A stretch of 64,000 bases of DNA from Rheum nobile (GCA_027886185.1 WOAB01000056.1:16492001-16556000); one strand, 5' to 3'; shown: positions 12,301-23,772, numbered from the stretch's first letter. Numbers and translations: made by a program. Notes: generated from the letters alone by a model not told the origin.

Positions 12301-13309
12301 AGGGACACTTGTCCCTATAGCTGGCGAAGGAAGGCGCCAGGAAGCTGCTGGCGGCGGTCGCCGCCATACCCACGGGGGGCGCCGCCAGGTCAGCCTTACC
12401 CGGTGGCTTATAGATAATCTTGGCTTAACCCGGGATAAAAATAACCGTACACGAACGGATATTAAGTCCCAAAGTACGTCGTCTGTATTTTATTTCACTG
12501 AGAAAAATATTACAGAGATAGAGCACATTACAGAATGTCTCAAACTATCTGAAATTGACCCGACGTACAAAATGGGCGTTCGAGAAAAATCCCAAAATTC
12601 CCAAAATATCCTTACAGAAATACGGGGTATCACAGTTGATTCATTCCTAGATGCTTTATGCCCAAATTAGCTTATGCGAATTGGATCATATTAGGGTTTG
12701 CAACTGAGAGGTAAAAACGTTAATAGATAGTCAGATAGGGTTTGAGATCGAGAGGTAATAACTTCTATTGGAATCCTAGGAATTGAACCTGAGATTTTAT
12801 TACTGTGAGAACATCTTAATTTATCCTGTGGATTAATAACTATCATACGAAACCCTAAGATTAGGTTGGATTTAGCAAGTCACGATAGTGGATATTAATT
12901 TAGTTTGACCTTAGATTCTAAATTCTCAATGGGTCTAGATCTTGATTAGCAAGTAGCGAGAGTGAATGTTATTTGAATCTAAGCACATTTACTATCATCC
13001 GAGAGAAATTAGTAATTACCTAAGATAATTACCTTTAACAAAGACATACTAAATTCAGACATTTATCTAGTTGAGTTTACTGAAGTATAGTTGCGGGGAT
13101 CCCTTGCCTTGGAAACCTTCCCTTCATTGATTACAATCATCACTTGCATTTGTTTCTTAATTTGAGTTATTACTTCAACAAAATTTCCAATCTTTTGGCA
13201 TAGCTTACTGGTTTAAGATACAAACGATACTACATCGTCCTCGTTGGAAACGACAGTTGAAAAGTTACAACTAAACCCATACGCTTATGGGTAGGTTTTT
13301 GTCCTATCA
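9332..13309 (+). repeat. A1 3' LTR, split by a solo LTR
   Basis: The two pieces 9332-10162 and 12635-13309 together match the 5' LTR from TGATGACATCC to GTCCTATCA. Without the insert and one GTTGA copy the length is about 1.50 kb against 1.51 kb for the 5' LTR. The CG-rich motif cluster (9590-9840) and the TATAAATA box downstream of it are conserved. Confidence 0.9.
10163..12634 (-). repeat. Solo LTR, probably of a chromovirus-like gypsy element
   Basis: A 2472-bp block beginning TGTAACACCCCC and ending GGGTATCACA sits in A1's 3' LTR between two copies of GTTGA (10158-10162 and 12635-12639). The matching LTR-style ends, 5-bp duplication and lack of any internal gene identify a solo LTR. The ends fit the TGTRACACCC class of large chromovirus LTRs; minus orientation is an inference from that. 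It carries CG-rich palindromes (ggcggcggtcgccg at 11781, 11822, 12284 and 12351). The minus-strand ORFs at 11596-12308 are by-products of this composition. Confidence 0.8.
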
Positions 13310-14666
13310 TCTACATTGTTGAAAAAAATTTCAAGCCAAAGGAGGTTCTATGCTTTGCGTCTATTGCTGATTAGACGGAACTGTGGCATAGAAGGCTTGG
13401 GCATGCACATATTCAATTGATTCACAAACTGCATGCAAAGGAACATGTTCGTGGACTCCCAAATGTTAGATCTGAGATCCATGGAATATGTGATGCGTGT
13501 GTGAAAGGGAAACCGACTTGTTCCTCGTTCAAGCTGAATCCTAATTTTACGACTTCTCAGCCTCTAGAACTGATCCATATGGATCTCTGTGGTCCCATGA
13601 GGATAAGAAGTCATGTAGGGAACATGTATGTTTTCGTAATTGTCAATGATTATTCTAGATTTACTTGGACAAATTTTTTTCTTCAAAGGATGAAGACTTC
13701 TCCGCATTCGAGACGTTCATCAAGAAGGTGGAAACTAGTTTGGGTAAGAAGCTGAAAGCCATAAGGTCCGACCATGGAACGGAGTTTGAGAACTCTATAT
13801 TTCTCAACTTCTGTGCGGAAAGTGGGGTTTTGCATGATTTCTCCGCGCCTAGGACACTACAACAAAATGGAGTTGTGGAACGGAAGAACATGACTCTGGA
13901 AGATATGGCTCGAACTCTCCTCATTGAAATCAATCTTCCAAGGATTTTATGGGCAGAAGCTATCAACACCGCATGCTATATCCTCAATCGTGCCATGTTG
14001 CATCCCTTATTGAATAAAACTGGTTATGAACTAATAAGGGACCACAAGCCCAATATTTCCCACTTGCGTGTTTTTGGATGCATGTGTTACATTCACAACA
14101 ATGGGAAGGATAACTTGGGAAAGTTTGACCCACGAAGTGATAAAGGAATCTTCTTGGATATGCCAAGGCAAGCAAGGCATAAAGAGTTTACAACAAGAGC
14201 ACTCGCAAAATTGAGGAAAGCATCCACATTGTCTTTGATGAGAATACCAAAGGTGCAAGTGGTGAGTTGGAGACAACGTTCCATGTTGACAGTTATCCAA
14301 GAATGCAGAGAGAGGACTCTGACGATGAAGGAGATGGCCTTCCTCCCAAAGGCGGTCCTAGTGGTGGGAACAGTGGTGCTAATGCTGGTAGTCATCACCA
14401 TCATTCTCCTCAAGATTCGTCTAGTCCCGATGATTCCTCCAACAACAATGATGATCCCAGTAGCTCTGCACAAGCTACAGATGTTCCTTCTACATCTAGT
14501 GATGTTTCAACAATAGTTGAGGCTTTCAACAACACTGTTACCACTATTTCCTCTGGAACATCTGGTAGTGATATCGTTGATGATTCCCTGAGTAATGCTA
14601 AAGGAACGACCCTAAACGAAGATGTTCCATTGCCTTTATCTTCGATGAACGATTCCAAGACTTAAC
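13310..14666 (+). pseudogene. C1 integrase
   Basis: It resumes C1 pol after the Athila insertion. The zinc-binding HHCC region is visible (WHRRLGHAHIQLIHKL, then CDACVKGKPTC, about 13383-13530). The DDE core follows: MDLCGPM with the first Asp, IRSDHGTEFENS with the second, and QQNGVVERKNMTLEDMARTL with the Glu. A frameshift falls near 13665-13700 between the first and second catalytic residues. The open frame beyond about 14180 shifts again, into a Ser/Asn-rich linker (14267-14665). The intact family joins cDNA to host DNA in the nucleus; this copy cannot. Confidence 0.85.
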
Positions 14667-14686
14667 CTAACGATCCATTCACTGTT

Positions 14687-16330
14687 GTGTCAAAGAGTGT
14701 TCACATCCAAGAGGCTCACCCCATTGACAACCTCATCACTCCCTTTGGTGAAAGAGGTTTGCGCTCTAAACTTAATATGTTCTGTGCTTTCCATGCTATT
14801 ATTTCTCTTGTAGAACCCAAGACTATCAAGGAAGCATTGAAGGAACCTGACTGGATCATAGCTATGCAAGAAGAGCTACATCAATTTGAAAGGAACAAAG
14901 TCTAGCATCTCATTCCTTTACCCCGCAATAAGCATGCCATTGGCACTCGCTGGGTGTTTAGGAACAAGCTGGATGATTCAGGTGTTGTCACAAGGAACAA
15001 GGCAAGGTTGGTTGCTCAAGGGTACAATCAACAAGAATGGATAGACTATGATGAGACTTATGCTCTAGTGTCTCACATTGAAGCTATTTGTCTTCTCATT
15101 GCCTACGCTGCACACAAGGGATTCACAATATACCAAATGGAGGTCAAGACCGCATTCTTGAATGGATATCTTCAGGAGGAAGTATATGTGAAGCAGTCCC
15201 CAGGTTTTGAAGATGCCAACTGTCCTTCTTATGTGTATGCGTTGGATAAGGCTCTGTATGGTCTTAAGCAAGCCCCTCGTGCTTGGTATAATAGACTTTC
15301 ACGGTTCCTTCTCTCCAATGGATACATGCGAGAACAATTGACAAGACTTTGTTCCTTCTAGAACAAAATGGTGAGATTTTGGTTGTTCAAGTCTATGTTG
15401 ATGATATTTTTTTGGTTCCACTAACCCTGCTCTTGTAGAGAAGTTCAAAAACCTTATGAGTAGTGAGTTTGAGATGAGTATGATTGGGGAACTGTCCTTT
15501 TTCCTCGGATTACAAGTCACACAAACAAAGGAAGGAACAAAGATCCATCAACAAAAATACATCAAGGAGCTATTGAAGAAATATGGTATGGATTCCGCAA
15601 AACCCATTATAACTCCTATTTCTCCTAACACTTGTTTGGATGCAGACTTGAATGGAACAACAGTTGACCCTACAATGTATAGAGGAATGATTGGTTCTCT
15701 CCTCTATCTCATGGCAAGTAGGCCGGATATTCTCTTTAGTGTTTGTCTCTGTGCTAGATTTCAAGCCAATCTTAACGACTCACACTTAAAGGAAGTGAAG
15801 TGAATCTTTCGATACCTAAAAGGAATGGACCATCTATGTCTATGTATCCCAGGAATTGTGATTTCAACCTTGTTGGATTCACTGATGCTGACTTTGTTGG
15901 GCACGAAGTTGATCCAAAAGCACCTCAGGAACGACACAGTTCCTTGGTCCCTGTCTTGTCTCATGGGGTTCCAAGAAGCAAAACTTTGTGGCCCTTTCCA
16001 CTACATAAGCTGAGTATGTTGCCGCAACAAGTTATTGCGCTCATATATTATGGCTAAAGCAACAACTGGAGGACTTTGGTATGTCTCTTGGCACTGTTCC
16101 TATCATGTGTGATAATACTAGTGCTATTAACATTCGAAAAATCCAGTTCATCATTCATGTACTAAGCACATTGACATTCGTCATCATTTTCTTTGTGATA
16201 ATGTTGACATTGGTCTCAAGAGAATGGAACATTGCAGGACTAGAGATCAAGTAGTTGATATCTTCACCAAGGCACTAGACAAAGGCCCCTTCGAGCATCT
16301 TCGCTCCTCGGCATGATCTATCTAAATTAA
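14687..16330 (+). pseudogene. C1 reverse transcriptase and RNase H
   Basis: Pieces at 14687-14905, 14954-15361, 15456-15803 and 15800-16330 give the copia RT order: EPKTIKEALKEPDWIIAMQEE, NKLDDSGVVTRNKARLVAQG, then KTAFLNGYLQEEVYVKQSPG and LDKALYGLKQAPRAWYNRL. YVDDI at about 15391-15405 is followed by a one-base frameshift in what is normally IFGST. FFLGLQVTQ and SLLYLMASRPDI lead to RNase H, which is degenerate but ends in DIFTKALDKGPFEHLR (about 16260). An in-frame stop replaces the W of KVW near 14903. The element cannot make cDNA. Confidence 0.85.
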
Positions 16331-17037
16331 GGAATCCCATGTCCACTATTCCCTCAATGCTTGGCTAATTTGATCACATACCTCATGAAGTATCATACTT
16401 AAGTGCTTGTATTGATTTTGCTATTTCATGATTTTTACTTGTTAGTATTGCTTAGCCTTAGGATCTTACATCTTTGTCTTTTGATTTGGGTTGAATTACT
16501 TGATTGCATGCTAACAACTTATTTGAGACCCAAAACGATCGATTTGATGAATTGATCCCTCATTACAAGCTCACATGATAATCGGTTGTAAAGCTTACCT
16601 TATCCTTGATTCAGGTAAACGTTCCCTATATGATCCTTCTTTGATAAACTTTTTACGTGGCATAATTATCTGAGTTATATTTATTCCTACCATATGTTTG
16701 GATATATTATATTTTGTGTGAACCCAACTTTAAAATATCCAGACAAGCCTAAACACTCTTGGTATCAAGGGGAATGAAGACTACTGCTCAAATTAATGGT
16801 GAACAGTGTGCATGGAACATTGAATTTGAATCAGTGGCTGGAATTTATGGACTTGCAGGTGAACGTTGAAATGGCTAATTTTAAGATTTGACGGCTCTAT
16901 TGCAGGAAAGGCAACACAGTAATCAAGGTGAAAAAGGCCGTTGCTAGAAGAGAGAGAAAATATTTTGTTGATAGATTTTGGTAAGTCGGTTTTTATTTAC
17001 TTGGAAAGATTTAATCCTCTAAATATTTTCTCTTTCC
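16331..17037 (+). other. C1 region between pol and accessory ORF
   Basis: About 700 bp without a supportable gene. It is AT-rich and ends in the TATA box at 17038-17045. The aligned region of C2 (23901-24640) is also gene-free. Confidence 0.5.
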
Positions 17038-17045
17038 TATATATA
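17038..17045 (+). promoter_or_regulatory. Candidate TATA box for the C1 accessory ORF
   Basis: TATATATA is followed by a CT-rich leader (ctctcactctcaacatctc and ccctaatctctcacc) and an ATG at 17152, about 107 nt on. The same arrangement precedes the homologous ORFs in C2 and C5. A promoter role is inferred. Confidence 0.5.
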
Positions 17046-17151
17046 CCTACCCATATCTATCCAAACCCTCACCGCCATAATCTCTCTCACTCTCAACATC
17101 TCTAAAATCTCCTTGCTCTCTGTCGTTACCCTAATCTCTCACCAACATCCA

Positions 17152-17978
17152 ATGCCCTCTCCTTATTCGAGAAAGTTTCTTTGATCAGCATCATGTGGAA
17201 GAAATTATGGAGCTTCTTCATTTCCAAGGTTGGGAACGCATCTATGCAAATAGGGCCATTGTGAACAAGGTTCAAGTGTGCGAATTCGACCACTACTATC
17301 AGTTGTCCAAGGCTGATGCAATATCTGGGTCTTCCAAAATTGGTTCCGAAGACATCTCTTTCACTCCCAAGGTACTATTTGTTCTCCTCTTTGTTTCGTT
17401 GGGTGGTTTCTTTGAGGTTCCTGCTAGTGAAGTCAATGAGGAGAAGTTGGCCTATATGGAAAGGTTGTTTTGCTCGACCACAAGGGAACTGCACACCGAA
17501 AGGCTGACTCTGGCTCAGTGAATCACATTCCACATCATCTCTAGGGCTATTGCACCTCGTTAGGAAAAACGCAACACTATCACGTTGTGTGATCTGTTCC
17601 TACTTGATTAATTTTTGAGAAAGGAGAAGATTGATCTCCCCCGCGTGATTCTGTGCCACATGGTACGGTGCAAAGCCAAGTCTCATTCTCTGGCTTATCT
17701 TGGGTTGGTGAAGATGCTACTTCTTTGCGATGAGCTATACCGCGAAGAAAATGAAGTTTTTGGATTCCTTCGTTGTGGAGAAGATGAAGCTTAAGGGTGA
17801 TTCGAATGGAACATGCACTATTACTGCAAGGAACTCTGTTGGTGAAGGAACGTCAAGGGGTAGCTCAGTTCAGCATCAGATTCTGGCGGAGCTCAAACAG
17901 TTGAACATTACGATGAAGTTGCTCTTAGACCATTTCTTGAGCAAAGATGAAGACGTTGCTGAAGACTGTGAGACTTGA
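17152..17978 (+). pseudogene. C1 accessory ORF (plant transposon protein-like domain)
   Basis: The likely start is ATG 17152 (MPSPYSRKFL then a stop). The long frame is entered by frameshift near 17165 and reads RESFFDQHHVEEIMELL and GWERIYAN. The open parts are 17195-17521 and 17730-17978, with stops between. At 17525-17665 it has HIISRAIAPR-stop-EKRNT and IDLPRVILCHM. These motifs match FLIKNIVPRQEKR and DLPRLTLAHM in the C2 accessory ORF and FLISNITPRGQKR in that of C5. The C-terminus (SSVQHQILAELKQLNITMKL) looks helical or coiled-coil. It lies between pol and the 3' LTR, the env-like position of Sireviruses, yet I see no signal peptide and no convincing membrane span. Its function is unknown. 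Confidence 0.65.
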
Positions 17979-18420
17979 GTGTTCCCCGTCACTATCTAGC
18001 CAGTGTTTCCCTCTGTTCTTGATTTTTAATGTTTTATGTCTTCTGCGTAGTTTTCCCTTATCTTTTGACTTTGTTTGTCTAGTTCCTTAGCATTGTAATG
18101 CTTTCCTGATTAATGAATGAAATACTTTGTCATGACTTGCGAATTGGTTGATGCTTTGTGCTCTTACTGTGATCTTTTGATGATGCCAAAATGGGGAAGT
18201 GTGGAAAATGTTAACTCAATAAAGAGTTGATAACAGAAGCTAGTGCTAAGGAGAATTTTGACGCTACTTGAAGGTAAGTCTTTCTATGAACTTTCTGAGG
18301 GGGAACTTTGTCAATACTTTGATCATTGAATATGCTTGACTACATGTGATTGACTTCTTACTTGACTATTTTGAACATGCACATTTTGAAGGAGTTTGTC
18401 ATCACCAAAAAGGGGGAAAT
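17979..18420 (+). promoter_or_regulatory. C1 3' untranslated stretch with polypurine tracts
   Basis: It holds a first purine tract at about 18183-18200 (gatgatgccaaaatgggg) and the functional-looking one, accaaaaagggggaaat, at about 18404-18420, immediately before the LTR. Repeated polypurine-like tracts upstream of the 3' LTR are a known Sirevirus trait. No gene is seen. Confidence 0.65.
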
Positions 18421-19319
18421 TGTTGGAACGATGATGTTCCCTCTAGTTTTGATGATGATAAACTAAATTGCACTTGATGGTTTTATTGTGACTATGAGTT
18501 TCAGGAACGAAGTGAATGTAAAGGAACGAAGTGAATGTAAAGGAACGATGAAAACCATGTGAGGAATCAAAAGAGAGACTTCAATGAACAGGGAAGTCAA
18601 CAATGGAACAACGCCCTTGAGTCAACATGAGAAAAGAGACGCGCGTTTGTGAAGAGGAAAATTGAAGGGAACATCGCCAAGGAACGATGAGACGCATGCG
18701 CTGGTTGCCTTGCGATTTGCCGAATCTTCTAATTTTGGAAAGAGATCTTCTCAAAACAACTTGGGCCGCAAGGAAGAAGTTTGTTGAAGATATTGTTGTT
18801 AAAAACTATTGTAAAAGATTTTTTTGGATTTTTTTATTTGATTTTCCTTAAGTAAAACTATGGTAAATCAATAGGATATTTTAGACTATAAGTAAGGGAA
18901 GTTTGAACTTCATTTGATACACACGATCACAACATTTCCAAGAGCTTGAGCATTCGGTGAAGAAGAAGAAAAGAGAAGAAAGACTTGCAAGTACGAGACT
19001 TTGGTAAGTTTAGTGCTTGGTAGAGTTTTGAGTGTCTTAGGTGTTGTTAGGAACATTACACAAGAAGTCTAGATATCTAGGAGTGAATTAGATTGAGATA
19101 AGATTTGCTTGATTGTAATTCCGGGATTAATAACACAAGTAAACATTTGATTTCCTACTAGGGAAACCTAAAGGTAGCGGTTTTTCTCAGTCAACTAGTT
19201 GGTTGATTGAGTTTTCCTCTCTAAGGAACGTTGCTATTGTTACTCTTATTTCTGTCTTTATATTCCGCTGCCCAAGGAATAGTTCCACCGTTCCTTGCAC
19301 TAAGACACTCGATTCTACA
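18421..19319 (+). repeat. C1 3' LTR
   Basis: It runs from TGTTGGAACG to GATTCTACA, 899 bp, directly after the polypurine tract. Its last 385 bp match the truncated 5' LTR (2001-2387). It contains a short tandem repeat, aaggaacgaagtgaatgt, at about 18503-18540. Confidence 0.85.
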
Positions 19320-19726
19320 TTCTGGATCTAGACAACGAGAAATATAGATTTGGATATAAACTATGAACTCAATAACCGAAGCACCTAATTTTTTAATTAT
19401 CATCTCGTCGGTCAAATCTAGCCAGCCAGCCAGCTAGTTCTGACAAACAAGAGGAAATAAAAAACAAAATTAGAACAGTCAATCATTATTCAAAAGAAAA
19501 CTACAACTGTTAACTGAACTGTAGGTTGATGGTTGATTTGTGGAAAGAACGACGAAAAGTGATTAAGATCACCTCTATTTACATTATAAAATTATTTGAG
19601 CATGATAATGTAATAAGATAGTATTTACAATAAGCACTCGCATATATTATAACCAAAACAAGTTGATAAAACATAAAAATATACAAATCAATGCAATTTT
19701 AGGAAGGGTTTGGTTGGCGAAGAACC
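19320..19726. other. Unassigned AT-rich flank with target site of next LTR
   Basis: No gene or element end is recognised. It ends in GAACC (19722-19726), the left copy of the target duplication of the solo LTR that follows. Confidence 0.4.
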
Positions 19727-20529
19727 CATTTAAACGATGTCCTTCACTCTAGTTTTGATGATGCTAAAATTATTAGGTTTTATAGTCTATTTTGTTCCTA
19801 TGATTTTCATTTTGAATGAAAGAATTATGTTTCAATGAAAATCAAGAAAAGAAGCAAAACAGAGGAGGGAAGGAATGACGAGCCAACAACCTGTGAACTT
19901 TGGATAACGAACTGGGAATTTTGGATAGAAGATCTTAACGATTTCTTAACATGCAAGGCGTGAGAAAGAGAGGATATTTAGCATATCTTAGGATATTTTA
20001 TCTTTGAAAAAAGTGATTATTATATTCTATGTATGAAAATAGGTAAGATTTGTTAGTTACCTTAGTTAGAATTTCGTGAGCATACCTTAGAGAAGGTAAT
20101 GGGTCATCTCCTATGACTATATATGCTAGTGTAGCATACCTTAGATAAGGTAACGCAACTACAAGCATTCCAAGGTGATAGAGATAGAGAGATACAAGGT
20201 ACAAACTGTGTGTGAAGTACTTTTTGAAGGTTTCTTGTGTTATTGTGATTATTAGGTTGTTACACTTAAAGTCTAAAAGTATGGGATCTGTGTGAGACTA
20301 GGTTGAGAGAAGACTTGCATGATCGTAAAACTTGATTAGTAATACGAGTAAACATTTGAAATCCTACTAAGGTAAAACCTAGAGGTAAATGTTTTTTCTC
20401 AAGGTAACTATTTGGTTGATTGAGTCTTTCTATCAAAGGAAAAAATTGTTATTACTTGTTTGAAATTATATTTCTGCTTCCCAAGATTAATCTTGTCGTT
20501 ACCTAACTAACACACTACGATTCAACAGA
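19727..20529 (+). repeat. Solo LTR of a copia family related to C1
   Basis: The order of sequence matches a C1-type LTR: ctctagttttgatgatgc near the start, then agacttgcatgatcg, gagtaaacatttgaaatccta and the end cactacgattcaaca. It is flanked by GAACC on both sides (19722-19726 and 20530-20534). The expected TG start is degenerate (CATTTAAACGATG). There is no internal region. The small ORF at 19998-20204 is not a gene. Confidence 0.65.
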
Positions 20530-20877
20530 ACCTGTTTAAAAAGAATATGGGCTAGTTATATAGAGAATGACATGTTAGACCGGTCAAGAAAAAAATGGTT
20601 TAAGTGCCAACTATCATGATTGTCACTTGAGGGGGCGTGTTAGACTACATCCAACATCGGTGGAAAGTAATGAATCGTATATAAAGAAGGGAGAAGCCCG
20701 TACATATTAGCTTAAACTTCTGTGTTAAAAAGTGAATCCCGACCTTAAATCTAATGCTTAATCCCGTCTACATCGCACCCCATCCCGTCATATTCTCACA
20801 ACATTCACCATTGCCTATATAAACAAAATTTGTAGTTTTTATAGCTTTTAATTTTTGTCACTAGGAAATGTTATGTT
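20530..20877 (+). repeat. Decayed 3' end of another copia-like element (possible LTR start at 20638)
   Basis: cacttgagggggcg just before TGTTAGACTACATCC looks like a polypurine tract followed by the start of an LTR. The motif aatcgtatataaagaaggg (about 20667-20686) could be its TATA region. No LTR end is found before C2 begins at 20878. This is weak, motif-based evidence. Confidence 0.35.
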
Positions 20878-21738
20878 TATAGGATCGTACGTGTTAGCAA
20901 TCAAAGGGAACTGGGAGTCCAGTTCCTTAGCAGCGGAATAAGTAAACACAAATAGAATCAAGACAAGTTTCTTAGAGTGGGAACCTTTGATAACCAACTA
21001 GTTATCCAGGATAAAACCCACTACCTCTCTTACAAGAGGATTTCAAAGTCTACTTCTTGTATTAATGCTTCGATTACAATCAACTAGAATAGAACACACA
21101 GATTAAGTCTTAGACACACTAAAGAGTCTCTATCTAGTTCGACCTAACCAAGCAAACAACAAGCAAGCAACTTACTCAGTTCTTCTTCAAAGAACTTAGC
21201 ACGTTTTCTTCTCAACACTCTGTATTCTTCGATGCGTGAATTCGTTAGAATGAGAGAGGTTTTAACTACTTTATTTATATGATTTAATTGATGGAAGAAA
21301 CAAATATCCAACAACCAGATCACATAAATACAATAATCAAAAAGTAATCGTTACAGATGATACTTGTTACCAAATATAATCTTTACCGATTTTACATGTT
21401 TTGTTTCCATAAAGATATACTTTAAGCTCCTAAAATATATGGAAACAGGATAAGATCTTCAAGTTCTCTCTCCAACTAAAGATTTACCCTAATCAGCTCG
21501 CCGCCGCTCTTCACATATTGTTCCAAGTGTTTTCAGCGTCAACAAGCTTCAGTTCCCTACGCCAGTTCCCAAGTCTGGCATCTTCGTCTCTGTCTTGTGC
21601 TTTCCGAATCCAGAGTTCCCTGTTTATCACACTTATGGAAGTATTAATAGCAAAGATGTTTGTCATTATCAAAACTAGGAAATCTGAGGAAGGGAACTAG
21701 GTAGGGAACTGGAGTTCCCAAAAGTTCACTTCCTAATA
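20878..21738 (-). repeat. C2 3' LTR
   Basis: 861 bp; on the minus strand it begins TATTAGGAAGTG and ends CGATCCTATA. It resembles the C6 LTRs (38552-39412 and 59949-60809) far more closely than the C2 5' LTR: a sampled 300-bp stretch is about 98% alike by eye. Confidence 0.8.
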
Positions 21739-22260
21739 ATTTCCCCCTTTTTGATGATGACAAACATGTAGAACTGGCTTATCGTAATAGGCATGAATGA
21801 TATATGAGAAAAAACAAAAAACATAGCTAGATGTAGGATAATCATTAGTGAATTGCATATTCCCCCTTAACAACAGATCTAGTTCCTTAATTCCCCCTTA
21901 GGATAACAACTGGTTCAGAGTTCCTTTTAGCCTATTAGTTCCAGATTGCCAAGTTCATTTCCCCTTTGGAAATCATCGAAAAGAGTCAGTTAGATGAATA
22001 ACAAAGAGAACTTAGAGAGATAAATGAGCTAATGCTGAACTCTAGAGAAATGACACCGTAATAAAGATTGAAAGCAAATCATAACCAGTGCAAGGAACAC
22101 AAACACCTTCATTAAATATAACAAGAACAGAGAATACATATGCAGCAAAGTGATAAAATAAAATACTCAGAGACACACAAAAGAGGATCATAATATGGAA
22201 GTGAGATCCTAAGGGAACTAAGGTTCCGTGTCATCTGAGTAGGGAACTGAACACTGGCCC
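21739..22260 (-). promoter_or_regulatory. C2 polypurine tracts and 3' non-coding region
   Basis: On the minus strand caaaaagggggaaat abuts the LTR (21739-21753). Further taagggggaa tracts lie at about 21861-21871 and 21891-21902. Repeated tracts of this kind are a Sirevirus trait, also seen in C1 and C5. The stretch to 22260 holds no gene. Confidence 0.65.
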
Positions 22261-23772
22261 TCACTGCTTCTTGCTCCTGGCTCTGTCTTCTGCGATCTTG
22301 CTGTCGACTAACTTTTCAATTTCCTTCACAAGAGCGGCAAAAGTCTTCCACAACTCCACTACCATCTCATTGGTGAAGTTGCTACCATGTTCCACAACGG
22401 TAGCCACCTTGTCAAAGCCGTTAACCAACGCAGCCTCAATGTTCTCCAAACTGTGGAGTATGACATGGGTGTCAGGAACTAGGCGGGGATCGGACTGGCT
22501 GGGGAGAATCTCTTCTTGCTCTTTCTCAGCATCAGACACCTCATCAACATGCGCCTTATGCGCTAGACGCTTCACTATAGTCAGTGTGAGAAGGCGAGAT
22601 AAGTGGGTCTCTGCAATCTCAGTGGGGTAAAGACCAAGGCGGCTGAGTAATTTCTTGATGATGTGAGGGTATGGGAGAGCATGGGTGGAGTGTGCTTTGT
22701 AGAATTGCATGTGGGCTAGGGTTAGGCGGGGCAGGTCAATAGGGTCTCCCAAAATCAGTTTCTCCAGTAGCACAGCGTCGGAGACAAGCACAGTGTCCCG
22801 CTTCTCCTGGCGGGGAACGATATTTTTGATGAGGAAGGTGTGGATGATCTTCCTATCCAGGCTAAGGTATTTGGTGAGTAGGGAACCCTTAGAAGGAGCA
22901 TGGCCATCAAAGACAGTGTTAAGAATGGCCGCTTTGCGTTTTCCCGGCCAGTTCCTTTTGATAATCACCCCAAAGCCTTTCCCAGTTTCCAAGCCGAGCA
23001 TAGATCCAATAACAGCAGCAGATAAGGGGATAAGGTTACCTCCCCAAGTGAGAATAGCATCATGGACGGGTTGGTCGTCTTTAGCGACGACGAATTGTAG
23101 ATTCTGGTAGAAGAGACAGACCATATCCTCATTCACAACAAAAGGCTCCGGGACTAGAGTGTCCCACCCTTCGAGTTGGAGCTTGGCAAGGGCAGCTATA
23201 ATACTCTCATCATCAATGGTGGCCCAAAGTTTGTTACCGACGATGAGGGGCTCCAGAATGTTGTGTTTGGCAAGAGCAGAGTCCACCTTGATGGGAACTT
23301 GAGAGGAGGGAGTAGGGGACAGAGTCAACGGCTTCTTGCCTTTGGCAGTAGGGGAAAGCTTGGCCCTTTTGTCTGGGATGGCCTCCTCAAGTTTGAGTCA
23401 ACGGCGCTTGACACGGCCTGCAACAGATTGGGAGTCGTTAGGGAGTCGGAGAGAGGTGGTCGGCGTCGGAAGCAAATCCACGTCAATTGGGTCACTCTTC
23501 TGAGAGGGGGAGGAATGTTGAGAGACCTCCTTTGTCGGTGATAGGGAAGTATGCTGGGACGGGGTGTGCTCTGACGAGGCAGATACCGACTTGCTAGCCT
23601 CCTTTGTCGGTGAAGACGTCGTCTTGGTCGGTTTCGCCGTAGGTGGGGGCACAGAGGATTGTGTATTTGTTGGTGTAGCCACCTGGGAGGAGGAGGGCGT
23701 AGCTTTTTGTTTCCTAAAGGCCTCAACAACGGCCATCTCTTCCTCAATGATTGTGGGAATTTTGGCATCCAT
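22261..23772 (-). pseudogene. C2 accessory ORF, about 503 residues with one stop
   Basis: It starts at ATG 23772 (MDAKIPTIIEEEMAVVEAF) and stays in one frame to 22261, broken only by a TGA at about 23396-23398 (probably from CGA). Residues 1-150 are Ser/Pro/Thr/Lys-rich (repeated SPTKEAS/SPTKEVS) and probably disordered. The second half is a folded domain with EGWDTLVPEPFVVNEDMV, FLIKNIVPRQEKR (about residues 303-315), DLPRLTLAHM and HALPYPHIIKKLL. The C-terminus (FAALVKEIEKLVDSKIAED) looks coiled-coil. It resembles what databases call putative plant transposon protein domains; no enzymatic motif is seen. It lies between RNase H and the 3' LTR and has its own TATA box. Confidence 0.75.

Larger units (their letters stand above)
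4862..13309 (+). mobile_element. A1: complete Athila-like gypsy element without pol
   Basis: It has two LTRs of about 1.5 kb (4862-6372 and 9332-13309, the second split by a solo LTR), a tRNA-Asp primer site, one ORF1-type gene and a polypurine tract. It is flanked by a perfect 5-bp duplication TCTAC (4857-4861 and 13310-13314) inside C1. The internal region is only about 2.96 kb and shows no protease, RT, RNase H or integrase motif, so the element must have been mobilised in trans. In a sampled stretch the two LTRs are about 92% alike by eye, so the insertion is not recent. Confidence 0.9.
2001..19319 (+). mobile_element. C1: Sirevirus-like Ty1-copia element, nested by later insertions
   Basis: The order is truncated 5' LTR, tRNA-Met primer site, gag with zinc knuckle, protease, integrase, RT, RNase H, an extra ORF (17152-17978), polypurine tract and 3' LTR (18421-19319). 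Integrase before RT is diagnostic for copia. A long gag and an extra gene after pol are known for the Sirevirus (SIRE/Maximus) lineage. The element is interrupted by the Athila-like element at 4862-13309; without it the copia reading resumes at 13315. All coding parts are mutated, so it is immobile. It is probably old, as it hosts two later layers of insertion. Confidence 0.85.

Noticed and set aside
11596..12308. 200-residue minus-strand ORF in the solo LTR
   Set aside because: It lies fully inside LTR DNA, is made of ggcggcggtcgccg repeats and resembles no protein I know.
17340..17420. Hydrophobic VLFVLLFVSLGGFF as a membrane span making the C1 ORF an envelope protein
   Set aside because: The aligned region in C2 and C5 is not hydrophobic enough for a span, and no signal peptide is present.
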